In this document: positions 1 through 10,900 of the stretch, one piece after another
Position numbering within the stretch: the stretch's first letter is position 1
Layout: each line of letters opens with the position of its first letter
NCBI GenBank assembly: GCA_025766275.1
Contig: JAFKAC010000135.1
Span: 62,001 to 126,000 of the forward strand
Length of the DNA: 64,000 bases
Source of the DNA: Lactarius indigo
Taxonomy: Eukaryota > Basidiomycota > Agaricomycetes > Russulales > Russulaceae
Direction: 5' to 3'
Notes under the pieces: model-generated
The model's database searches: none
The model's input: only the letters and a program-made list of their open reading frames with translations
What the model was told of the DNA's origin: nothing
Position numbers and translations under genes: made by a program

Positions 1-1987
1 CTGAACTACATTATCGACACGGAGCTACCAGGGCGCCCCCAGTTCAAGTGCGAGGACATGACCATCACGGGTAACACCCTTCAATTCTATTTCCGTGACG
101 TCTTGCAATGTATTTGGACGCTTTACGGCGACCCTGAGTTTACGCGTGACTTGGTATTTGCGCCAGAGCACCACTACACCGATCACGAGCGAACATGCCG
201 TGTGTATAGCGAGATGCACACCGGTGATTGGTGGTGGGCAGTACAGGTGCGCCCTCAATTTCTTGGGTTATTTCACGCACTTATGACTTATGATAGACAT
301 CCCTCGAAGCACACCAGCCAGGCGCTACGGTCATCCTGGTCATCATCTCCTCTGACAAGACCCAACTTACACTTTTTCGTGGTAAGGCCGCCTACCCTGT
401 GTATCTCACGATTGGAAATGTTCCAAAGGATATCCGCCGAAAGCCATCACGCCACGCTCAAATGCTGATCGGATACATTCCGACTACTCGCCTTGAAGAA
501 ATTGGCAACAAGGCAGCTCGGCAGCGTGCGCTTGCAAATGTATTCCATTTTTGCATGCGAAACCTCCTAGCCCCGATTGTGTCCCATGGCAAAACAGGTG
601 TCGCAATGATGAGCGGTGATGGGATCTGGCGCCAGTGCCATCCCATCTTCGCCGTGTTCATTGGCAACTACCCCGAGCAAGTGCTGGTGACTTGCACGTT
701 CAATGGCCGGTGCCCAAAGTGTATCGTGCACCGCAATGACCTCGGTGACTATTCCAGGTCTCCTCTCCATGATTACAACAAAGCCATGGAAGCTTTTCTT
801 TCGGCAGATGGAGATGTACAGACGTTCCATTCAGTCTGTCGTGAAGCTAGTCTCAAGCCAGTCTTCCATCCATTCTGGGAGGCGCTTCCCCTCGCTGACA
901 TCTTTGTTTCAATCACACCCGACATCTTACACCAAATGCTTCAGGGCGTTATGAAGCATTTGATTAGATGGCTGACAGATTCTGGTGTCTTCGGACGAGC
1001 ACAAATCGATGCGCGATGTAGGTCTTTGCCACCTAATCACCATGTTATGACTTTTGTCAGGGGTATTTCGACCCTTTCTCGGGTCTCGGGTCTCGAACAC
1101 AAACACATGTGCCAGATCCTCCTTGGCCTTGTCATCGAACTTCCACTTCCTTCTGGAGGGTCCCCTGTGCGGGTTATTAGGACCATGCGTGCGCTACTTG
1201 ATTTTTTGTACATCACACAACTTCCATCACACACTACTGAAACCTTACTTCGCCTTGAGGAGTCCCTGGCCCAATTTCACGACAATAAAGATGTATTTGT
1301 CGACCTTGGCGTCCACGAACACTTCAATATCCCCAAGGTCCACAGCCTCTTACATTACAAATCGTCGATTACCCTTTTCGGCAGCACGGATAATTACAAC
1401 ACAGAGCAAACCGAGCGACTCCATATCAACTTCACAAAGGATGCTTACCGCGCGACGAATCGTAAGGACGAGTACCCTCAGATGACTGCATGGCTGGACC
1501 GCCGTGAGAAGATACAACGGCACGCAATGTTTATTGCCTGGTGGCAGCAGACTCAACACGACAGCACTCGATGCTCGGAGCCAATTGGACCTCCTAAGCC
1601 TGTTCCACGGACCCTCCAAATGGCTCGAAATCCGTCTCTGAAGGCCGTTTCTTTCAACAACCTCGCTGACAAATATGGAGCGTTCGACTTTCAAGACGCC
1701 CTCGCCGATTTTATTGCTCGACTCAATCACCCCCAAGCTTCTACAACAGCACTGAGGGCTCTGGCCGAAGACACTTTGTTACCGTTCCGTCATGTTTCGG
1801 TATTCCACAAGATCAAATTTGTTTCAACAATTGACTCCAAAGTTATTGACGTCGTTCATGTTCGGCCGGATCAAAAGGACGCCCGTGGGCGCACAATACC
1901 ATCGCGTTTTGATACTGTCATTATCCGCAGCAGAACTCGTGATAACTGTAGCGGTATGACTTATCGCGTACAACTAGACCAAGGGAA

Positions 1988-2731
1988 GTGTTAGTGAACT
2001 GAACTGGTAACACGCTCAAGCCTAGCGCGGAGACAAGTCACGCGCCGAACGTACAGTCACTGCGGAGAATATGCACACTTGAGATCTTTATGCAAGATCA
2101 AAGGCAAGGTGATCACGCAGTGGCACGCTGAGTGGAGAACCAAGAGGACAAGTTAACATTGGAGAGGTAAGGGAAGTACAAGAGAATACGCACCTGAGTG
2201 GAGAACCAAGAGGACAAGTTGGTTCCACTCAGGACGCTACATGAGGGTTTATATACTATGCTGCGGCTGAGTTCGAATTACTATAGAACCTTGTTACTAA
2301 AGGTATGAGTAATAGTAATGAGTCAGACGCTGACGCGTCGTGTCTAATAATAGCGTTATCTATTGTGCTGACTGATGCACAGTCATTAACGCTGACAGAA
2401 CAATGACGTGTCCTTATCTATGAGTCACAACCCTATGACAACGTAGTCTAGAACTATCTAGAATGTTCCCTACTTATCGTCCAATGAGAAACTACTGTAC
2501 TAATGAGGAAGGTGACCTAAAGAGGTATCATCCCATAAGGGAATTACTATCCCAGGGTCACGTGTTTGTGGGTGCACATGTTGGCATCACGTGACTAACC
2601 ATCTTATCATATTTAATGATAAGGACTTGGATGTTTGACGCAACGTTGGAAACTCGTATCTTTACCAAATAAATCCATAAAAATACGGAAAAATAAGGCG
2701 AAAATAGAGCGTCCGTGACAATAACACACAT
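1988..2731. mobile_element. Solo-LTR-like insertion inside the transposase gene
   Basis: About 744 bp interrupt the Plavaka frame. The five bases GGGAA occur just before (1983-1987) and just after (2732-2736) and look like a target-site duplication. The ends carry short inverted tips (GTGTTA at the left, TAACAC close to the right end), as in LTR retrotransposons. No gag or pol reading frame is inside, so a solo LTR is the simplest reading. A TATA-like stretch (TTTATATAC, about 2250-2258) and an AATAAA (about 2669) fit LTR regulatory regions. The family cannot be named from sequence alone. Confidence 0.6.
2128..2220. repeat. 27-bp direct repeat pair inside the LTR-like element
   Basis: Bases 2128-2154 and 2194-2220 are identical over 27 bp (beginning CTGAGTGGAGAACC), spaced 66 bp start to start, just upstream of the TATA-like stretch. 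Tandem motifs in this place are common in LTR promoter regions. Confidence 0.7.
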
Positions 2732-3150
2732 GGGAACAAAGGTGAGTCTAAGCTATATTAGTGTAAGGGCCATCTAACTACTTTCCAGGTCTCCAAATAG
2801 CGCAGGTTCATGTGGTGTTTCAACTACCAAACAAAGTGCTTCCCCAGCTCTTCCCGTCTGCGGATGTCACCCTACCAACTCATCTAGCCTATGTGGAATG
2901 GTTTTCCCCCATTCCCACCACACCAGACAGCAACAGTCGGCTCTATAAAGTGTCCAGGTTGACTCAAAACTGCCGGCGTCTTGCCAGTGTTATCCCAGTG
3001 GACGATATCTACTCTAGCATCCATTTATTGCCCCGCTTTAGTCAGCTTGAAGACACTAGTGGATGTAATACATTTTCGGTATTGGAATTGTGCCACAGTT
3101 TTTACATAAATCCGTTTAGTAGCCGAGATATCTACCTTCTATTTTTGTAG

Positions 3151-3761
3151 ATAATTAGCACTGTGTAACCACCCGTTCAAAGGCGCTCGTGATTATCAGC
3201 TCCGAGCATGAATTACTCACGAATTATCTCGATTACTCAGAATATTAATAATTTACGGGCGCTTATCCTTTATTAGCACGGGAGGTTCTTCCTGATGAAC
3301 TAGTGGCGCCTTAGCACGGAGAAGCAACAATACTAACCCTGGGGTACGAGACGAGACTACACGAGTGGAGGTTACACGTCCCTGAATAACATTATTGTTT
3401 TGCGCGCAGAAAGTTACTACATGACCATGGAAAACAGGAGACGTACTACGAGTCGTGTCAGTGCCGCAGCCATGATTGATCGTGTCCGTATCAAGAAAAA
3501 CGGAATGCTCAAAGCGGGAGAACAATCGACGGCCAGGGTCCGAAAAATAAAAAGTCCAGCAAAGCATACACAAAAAATAGATTGTAATAGTACGACACAA
3601 ACAGTCAAGCAAGCAAGCAAAAAAAAAAAACACTTGCATGTAATCGTTACAGGTATATTAGCAGCACAACAACAAATAAGGACGACGGCGTCATCGAGAA
3701 ACAAAAGAAAAACATAAATACCGTACGAATATCGTAAGAAACGTCGTCGAGAAGAGTAGAC
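3151..3761. other. Gene-free spacer; arrestin 3' flank, unit A copy
   Basis: About 3151-3330 shows nothing recognisable. From about 3331 to the arrestin stop the sequence is repeated at 13190-13652 and 22678-23123. It is A/T rich and lies directly downstream of the minus-strand arrestin copies, so it is most simply their 3' untranslated and flanking DNA. Open frames seen here lack a convincing ATG start and are not kept in copy B. Confidence 0.6.
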
Positions 3762-6700
3762 TTACGCAGGCTGCCCTTGATACCGCCTGATCAAATCACG
3801 CAACCGCACCTGCCCAAACGCAAGGTCGGCCTTGAGCCCCGCCCCACTCTCGAGCAGCGTGCGCCAGCCTGCCGTCGCGGGCTGCGACTGCTGGGACTGC
3901 TGGGATGGCGGAGGTGGCTGAGGGGACGGGGACGCCGCAATGGCTGGTGGGGGCGTAGGCGAGGGTACGCGAGCGCGGGTCCGAGCGCCGGGCGGTTGAG
4001 CGAGGGACGCGGTAGACGGACGGGGGTGGCGATGGACGAGGAGAGCGCGGGGCGAGGACGGCGTCGCTGCTGCCGCCACGCCGAGCCCGAACAGCGCACG
4101 GGGCACGCGCGCAGCTGCTGGCGGTGCGTCCTCTTTCTCGACTTTCGCTGGTGATGGTGCTGCGGGTGCTGCGGATCTGCCGCGGCTGACAAAGACACGC
4201 GCGTCGTCGTCCTTGGCGGCACGCGCTCCCGGTGCGACGATGACGTCATTGGCTTGATTGGCTTGGTGTGTGGCGCTGATACCGGCTTTGGGGTAGATAG
4301 GACGTTCTTGTCGCTCTTATAAGCCGCGGGTTTGGGTTGTGCAGGATTGCCCGTAGCCTTGGTCCCTGGCGTACTGGCACCTCCAGCTTTAGTAGCCTCC
4401 GCCCAGATAGACGCCACAGCAGTGACTCGCCCGCCGCGACCGCCGCGCGCAGACTTGACGTCGTACTTCATCTCCACCTGCGGGGGTGGCGGGAACTTAT
4501 CCGCGACGTGCCTAGCAGCAGCAGCGGGGGGGACGTTTGACTGAGCAGTTGGCGCAGATTCGGGCGCGGGGAGGGTGATGGGTGCGCGACGGAGTGTAGC
4601 GATGGAAATGAAGCCAGATGAGCGCGGGTTCGGATTTGACTCGACCACCGCCAATGGCTCTTGTGCGGGAGCGGGCGCAGGGTCGGCAGTGAGGGTAGGC
4701 TCGGGCGCTGGTTCAGGAAGAGTGGGCGAACGGGTATCCTCCTCCTTCCCCACCTCTGCATCTGCCACCACGAGCCCTCTCTCCGGCTCCGGAGGTGCCA
4801 GTTTCTCCAACCACTCCGCGACCCGGCCCTTCGCCGCCTCCTCGTCGCGCACCTCACGCTTCATCTTTGTCTTCTTCTCCTTGTCCTTCCAGTCTGACTT
4901 CACAGACTTACGGGACCGCGCCTTGTGCGTGCCACGCTTGCTGCCTGACGATGCGCCCGCGCCCTTGCTCAGGCGCTGCGTGCGTGCGTCGGCGTCGTCG
5001 CCTTCGACATCCTCACCATCGCCCTCCTGCTGGTCCAGTCCAACGAGCACAATAGCACCAGCGTTGGCATTACGTCCGCCAAAGTCCTCCTCGGCACTGA
5101 GCGCGAGACTCGATATCGCGCTCTCGTTCACGCCTCCACCTCCGCCGAGCACCTCGTCAGCGTTCTCGAGCTCCTCTGCCGCTGCCGCCGTCGCCGTCGC
5201 TTTCCCCTTTCCTTTTCCTGGAACAGGTACGCGCACGCGCGCGCGCGCAGGTGGCGGATCGGCCATGACGACTGGCACGGGGGGATATTTGCGGGTGCCG
5301 ACTTGCTCTACTAGGCGCCGTTCGAGGGCGTCCAGACCGCTGCCTTCCGTCTCCCGTTCCGCTCCCTGAACACAGGCTGGTCATGGCGCTGCGGTGGCCG
5401 CAAGAGCAACAGACCAGAGAGGGACGGCGTGCGCGACACTATCTCCGGTTCCTGCTCCAACGGTTCCAGCTTCCCGAAAACTTCCTGGGCGCTTGGTCGC
5501 CTGAGTTCGCTCAGTCCTAATGATTTCCCAGATGGGACGGGCAGAGCGGGGAGCGTCTTGTCTCCGGCTGCCTTGGCCTCCATCTCTGCTGCAGCCCGCG
5601 CCGCCATCTCCTCCAGCTTCACGAGGCTCAAGCTCCGTGTGCGCGTCCCCACCCTCCCGAAGCTCTGCGCGAATGGATCTACGTCGAGCGTCTCGCTCAC
5701 GAGTTTCGGGGAGGGCATCGGCTTTGGTGCCAGCACCTCCACCTCTACTTGCGTAGGTGGGAGTGGGGGTGACTCAGACGGAGCAGGGGGCGGCGAGACG
5801 GAGCGGCTGTGATGTTGCGCGGAGGTGGTGTGATATCCGCGCTGCGAGGCTACCGTGACCGATGGTCTGCTGCGATGGGTACTGTTGCTGTTGCTGTTGC
5901 TGTTGTTGGTGATGGGAGATAGAACTGAGCATGTGATCCGGTGTGCCAGAAATGGGCAGTCCGGATGGAGGAATCCTAGCCATAACGGTGCTTGGGTGGG
6001 CACTCGCTGGCCGATGTGGCGGTGGCTGATCGTAGAATGGACCACCGATATATGCGGGAGGAGCAGGTGGGAACCAGAGCCGTCCATCGTGTGATCTATA
6101 TGGCGGGATAACCAGCGGCCCGTGTAGAGGCACCGGAGCTGATGGTAATGGTGATGGTGACGCAAGAGGAGGGGTCATGGGATAAGTGTAGAGCGGAGAC
6201 TACGCGCATTCCGCATAGAGCATCAGTATCAGGGTAGGGAGGTGCGGTGGTGGCGATGAGGAGGGATTGTAGTTCAAATATGCGTGTGGAGTGGGATAAG
6301 GGTATGGTTCTGGTGGAGGAGGGGGTAAAGTTGCAGGGTGAAATATAGCCACAGGTAGTTCGAGCACGATGTCCTTACTAACCGTCAGCCTCGCGTAGGT
6401 CAGTGATTCGTTCACGTGAAGGACAGACGGATCGCTCACCTGCCAAAGGGCATAGATATCCGTAAGGAGACCACTCCCCGGACTTCAAATAGCGGCGGGA
6501 TCTATTCTTACCGCAATCGCTTCACCTTTGTCCTCATCTACGCTACCGTCGTGCCGTGTGCCGTGGATGTGCCAAGATCGTGCGGGCGGATCTCGGGATG
6601 TCGAATACAAGCTGTGCAATACCCTCGGTTCCCGGGTTGGCTGTGTACTCTGGGCCACGAAAGGCAATGCTTGCGAGCGTGTCTGAGATCTCTAGCTGCG

Positions 6701-7431
6701 GTGGCACCTTTTGCCAGATCCTTGAGCTGGTGCGGGTAGTAGCAGGTGCCGGCCGAGGGTGATGTGCAAACCAGTCATCTATCCAAGGCATATATGATAA
6801 AATAGAAGGAAAAGAACAAGGAGAGGGGCGCACTTTCTTTCCCAAGTGATTCTTCACCTGCAGCTCGACGCAAGCGCTCTTGCCTGGCACCAGCATGCCG
6901 CCGAGGAGGCAGATCTGCGCCCAAATCTTGCCGCCTTCGCCAATGACCGGGCATTCTGGCGCGGGTCATGTGTGAAACCCATCGTCTTATAAGACAGGCC
7001 ATCACCAGGGTATCGCTGGAGGACGCGGTTCTACTTCAAGGTAACACCGACAGAGGTGTGGACCTCGTGTCGTGTTCGAGCGAGCTTGTTTCGAAAGTCT
7101 ATTGACGGAGGGGAAAACAGTGGGAGAGGGAGGCGGAAGAGGAAGGTGGTGATGCCGCGCAAGACCTGGTGGTACGTGGGTAGTGATTGCTCGCCGGCAA
7201 CTGGTAGCACGACATTAGAAGGGGGTAGGACGATGGTAAAGATGGTGACTGTGTTTGAATGTTGATGTCGCAGAATGGTCCCGGGATATCAACTCTGGTG
7301 GGGGAGGGAACAGGACAAGTCAGTCAGACGATAATAGGGAAGAGGCGACCGGACATTCGATAGCAACGAGCTCGACAGCGATGATACCAAGACTGAGGCC
7401 TATATCTACGCAGGACTCGGGCTCACCTCCC
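3762..7431 (-). pseudogene. Arrestin-related gene, decayed copy A
   Basis: Aligns from C-terminus (LRDLIRRYQGQPA, stop near 3762) through the proline-rich tail and both arrestin lobes to part of exon 1 near 7430, following the intact copy at 23124-27019. The frame is lost several times: around 4100-4250 in the tail (the frame that should continue the ALSSSIATP stretch slips and slips back), near 5310 (after QPVFRER), near 6170-6250, and in exon 2 where about 25 bp are missing near 7030. The first exon is cut off and fused to a piece of arrestin 3' end at about 7431. No single product can be made. It lies head to head with receptor A. Confidence 0.85.
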
Positions 7432-7740
7432 AGCGAAATCGCGCCGCCCGCCCCTGAGACTGCCTGATCAACCACACAACCGTGCCTGCCCAAATGCAAG
7501 GTCGGGCTGAGGGACGGGTGTTACGAGAAACCGCCATCACAAGGATGGGTGAGGATGAAGAGGGTGGAGTCGTGGACGTGGACGCGACACCGCGGGACGT
7601 CACGCCGGGCTGGTGCGCAGGAGACGCGGGAGGCGAAAGGACGAGCGTGGTATTACGAACGGGCATGGGCGGCGTCGCTACCGCCCCGCCAAGCCCGAAC
7701 AGCGCGCGGGGCCCGAGGCCTGGGCTGACACCTGGGGGGG
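7432..7740 (-). pseudogene. Fragment of arrestin 3' end fused to arrestin exon 1
   Basis: Directly after truncated exon 1 the sequence matches the arrestin C-terminal coding end again (CCCCTGAGACTGCCTGATCA and then the stretch coding the GLFGLG-like tail near 7680-7710), with internal gaps and no kept frame. The same junction occurs in unit B. This is rearrangement debris now sitting in the 5' flank of receptor A. Confidence 0.7.
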
Positions 7741-7916
7741 TCCGAGTGATTCGTGGTAGTGACCGTTCAGAGAATTACACTTCCAACAGACCACGGCGGT
7801 AGTAACCATCCCTCATGTCCGTATCCATGGCTGGCTCGGCGCTCAACTTGAGGAAACCGCTGGCCGCTCAGTCCTTCCACCCAAATCAATCCCACCATCA
7901 GTGACCACACATTCAT

Positions 7917-10900
7917 ATGTCGTCGGCCCAGATATCCGTCTCCCCTTCTAATTTTCGCCTCATCGTCGATGCATTCGATCACTACGCCACCCAGGTTGGC
8001 ACAGACATCACAAAGAACCCGCTCGCCGAAGCAATCCAACGCTGTGACTCTCCCAACGCTGTCCTCCAACTCCTTCAAGACAAGGCCCATGCATTCAAAG
8101 ACTACCGAGATGGAGATCGCAAACTCATAAACTGGCTCAAACCGGTAGTCCAGGTCGTCCATGGACTCTCTGGTCTTCTTGGAGAGGCCATTAGATTCGT
8201 CAGTCGAACACCTTCATTCCCGCCATTTGGATTTTCACACTTCTGCCACCAGGTACCGTTCCCACCAGCAAGTGCAGTCCTCGTCGGTGTCGAAGTTCTC
8301 CTCACCGTGCGTACCCTCTATATAATCCATCTCTATCCTCCTGTTTCTGATCTCACAGTGATGTCTGGACACATCAGGCGGCCAGTGATGTCAGCTCGAG
8401 CTACGATTCCCTCGTAGACTTGTTCGAATGCCTCGGAAATTTCCTCAAACGCCTTCAAATATACACTTCCATCCCGTTCACTCCTTTGATGACAGACATC
8501 ATTGTAAAGATATTGGTTGAGCTACTCTCGGTGCTCGCGCTCGCCACTAAACAGGTTCAGCAAGGTAGACTGAGTAAGTGGGTTATTGGGTCTAAGTTCT
8601 GGTAGCTCAGCGCGATACAGAGAAGTTTGCAAAGAAGCTGCTAGGAGAGAGCGAAATCGAGGCGGTGCTGCAGAAGCTGGACCGTCTGACCCGGGAAGAA
8701 GCTCGGATGATGGGAGCGCAGACTCTAGAAGTGGTGCACTGTCTCGTGAATAATGTGAAGGTGGTCATGGACGGTGGGTCACTGATATTCGGATCGATAT
8801 TGATGTTGCCCCGAGCTGATATTTGGATAGACGGTAGGGTATCGCTGGATGGGGTCAGGAACGTTCTGGGTATGTTATGGCCGGGGCCGTCGCATGTGCT
8901 CAGGTGTTTTGTGCGCTGGCTGACGACTTGTACCAGTCACGATGAGAGGGATAGCGAGCGAGATAAATAAGATGAAACGTTCGTCACCTCTTTGTTCTAC
9001 CTCTTTTGATCGCTCAGACTGAATGGTTTGTAGGTGACCAGCTGCAAAAGGATGCGCGAAGTTGGATCTCCCCCCCGGATCCGTCGAAGAATTACAACAT
9101 TGCGTGTGAAGCTCACCAAACTGGAACGGCCATATGGTTCTTACAAGGCGTGGTCTTTTCTGAGTGGAACGCCAAGGGTACGCTGTTGTGGATTCATGGC
9201 AAACGTGTGTGTACTTGCGTATCTACCGTGCTATGCACCCTGATTAGTTCCTTGATTCGTAGCGGGATCGGGAAAAAGTGTTCTCACGTATGTCGCTTCT
9301 CGTCATTGTTGCTTGGTGTTACTCACACTCTCCACTAGCACCGCGATCATTCGGGACATCGAAGGCCTTTGCGCAGCCGGATTGGCATTGATGGCATATT
9401 TTTATTTCGATTTTAGGGACAACGATAAGCAACACCGACGTGGATTACTGTCTTCTCTCCTTTGCCAGCTCTGCGCCGAGTCGGATCCTTGCTATGAAAT
9501 TCTATTTCGCTTATATTCATCTTACGCCTCGGGGACACGAGAGCCCAGCGATAGTGCGCTTGCGCGATGTCTAATGGATATGCTACAACTAGAAGGACTG
9601 CCGGCAATTTATATCATTGTGGACGCTCTCGACGAATGCCCTAACACATCTGGGATGCCGACGCCACGTGAGAAGGTGTTGGATTTCTTGGAGGATCTTA
9701 TCGATTGTCAGCTTCCAAATGTACATCTATGTATTTCCAGCCGTCCGGAGTTCGATATCCGAAGTGTTCTTGAACCATTGGCGCGTTTCCGAGTGTCACT
9801 TCACGATGAAAGCGGGCAAAAGAAGGACATACTGGACTATGTCAACACTGTTGTCCATTCAGATAGAAGGATGCGGAAGTGGAGAGCACAGGACAAGCAG
9901 TTGGTAATCGATGCTCTCTCTGAGAGAGCGGACGGGATGTAAGTAATCCCTATGGTTTTTTGGTGTATTTTCTTACATAATCGGACAGGTTCCGGTGGGT
10001 CTTTTGCCAGCTAGAAACCCTGCGCCATAGTTTTCCTGGCGCAATTCGACATACACTGGACGAGTTGCCCGAAACTTTAGACGAAACATACGAGCAGATC
10101 CTGCTTAGGATTGAGAAGGCGAAGCGAAACCCTGCATACCGCCTATTCCAATGTCTGACGGTGGCCATCCGTCCGCTTCGCGTTGACGAACTCGCAGAGG
10201 TTCTTGCCCTCCGCTTTGACCCCGGACACCCTGCCGAATATCGCCCAGATTGGCGCCCAGAGGATTCACACGAAGCTGTCTTGTCAGCATGTTCCAGCCT
10301 AGTCACCATTGTCGACGTCGAAGGTTCACCAGTCGTACAATTTTCACATTTTTCCGTGAAGGAATTCTTGACCTCGGACCGGCTCGCGACAGCCAGACCA
10401 GAGCTTTCCCGTTATCATATCGTTCCCCATCTTGCGCATACACTCCTCGCCCAAGCCAGCCTCGGCGTCTTACTACAGCTAGATGACAGCGCCGACAAGG
10501 ACAGCATCAAGAATTTCCCACTCGCTGTCTATGCCGCCAGACATTGGGTTGACCATTGCCAGTTCGGAGATGTATCGTCCAGTGTCCTGGATGAGATGGT
10601 GCATCTTTTCGACCGGGACAAGCCACAGTTTTCCACGTGGATCTGGCTGTACGATATTGTCAATCCTTGGAAGGAACACGCATTCACGGCACAGCCAACG
10701 CAGCCAGAGACGACCCCACTATATTACGCAGTACTCTGTGGGTTTCGCGGCCTCGTAGAGCGCCTAGTTGGTATTTATCCGGAGGACATCAATTCCAGTG
10801 TTGGTGAATACGGGACTCCCTTGCACACTGCACTCACCCGCGGACACATGGATATCGCGCTTTTACTCCTACAGCATGGCGCGGACGTTAATGTCCTAGA

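Larger units (their letters stand above)
1..3150 (+). pseudogene. Plavaka-type transposase, 5'-truncated by the window and split by an LTR-like insertion
   Basis: Reading frame is open at base 1, so the 5' end lies outside the window. Exon 1..246 joins exon 297.. across a 50-nt GT-AG intron; the joined protein reads through GDWWW, the motif YLTIGNVPKDIRRKPSRHAQ and SGDGIWRQCHPIFAVFIGNY, which I recognise as the core of Plavaka transposases (CACTA/CMC-like DNA transposons of basidiomycetes). The frame stops at 1992-1994 inside an inserted element (1988-2731). The family's usual C-terminus (LPTHLAYVEWFSPIP, then KVSR and VIPVDDIYSSIHLLP) resumes at 2732-2741 and 2789-3150 after a 47-nt intron at 2742-2788. 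The element would have cut and pasted DNA; this copy is interrupted and probably dead. Terminal repeats were not located. Confidence 0.85.

Noticed and set aside
3400..3717. 105-codon frame repeated near 22750-23079
   Set aside because: Lies in the arrestin 3' flank, starts without ATG, is broken in unit B and has low-complexity Lys/Thr content. Its repetition follows from the segmental duplication.
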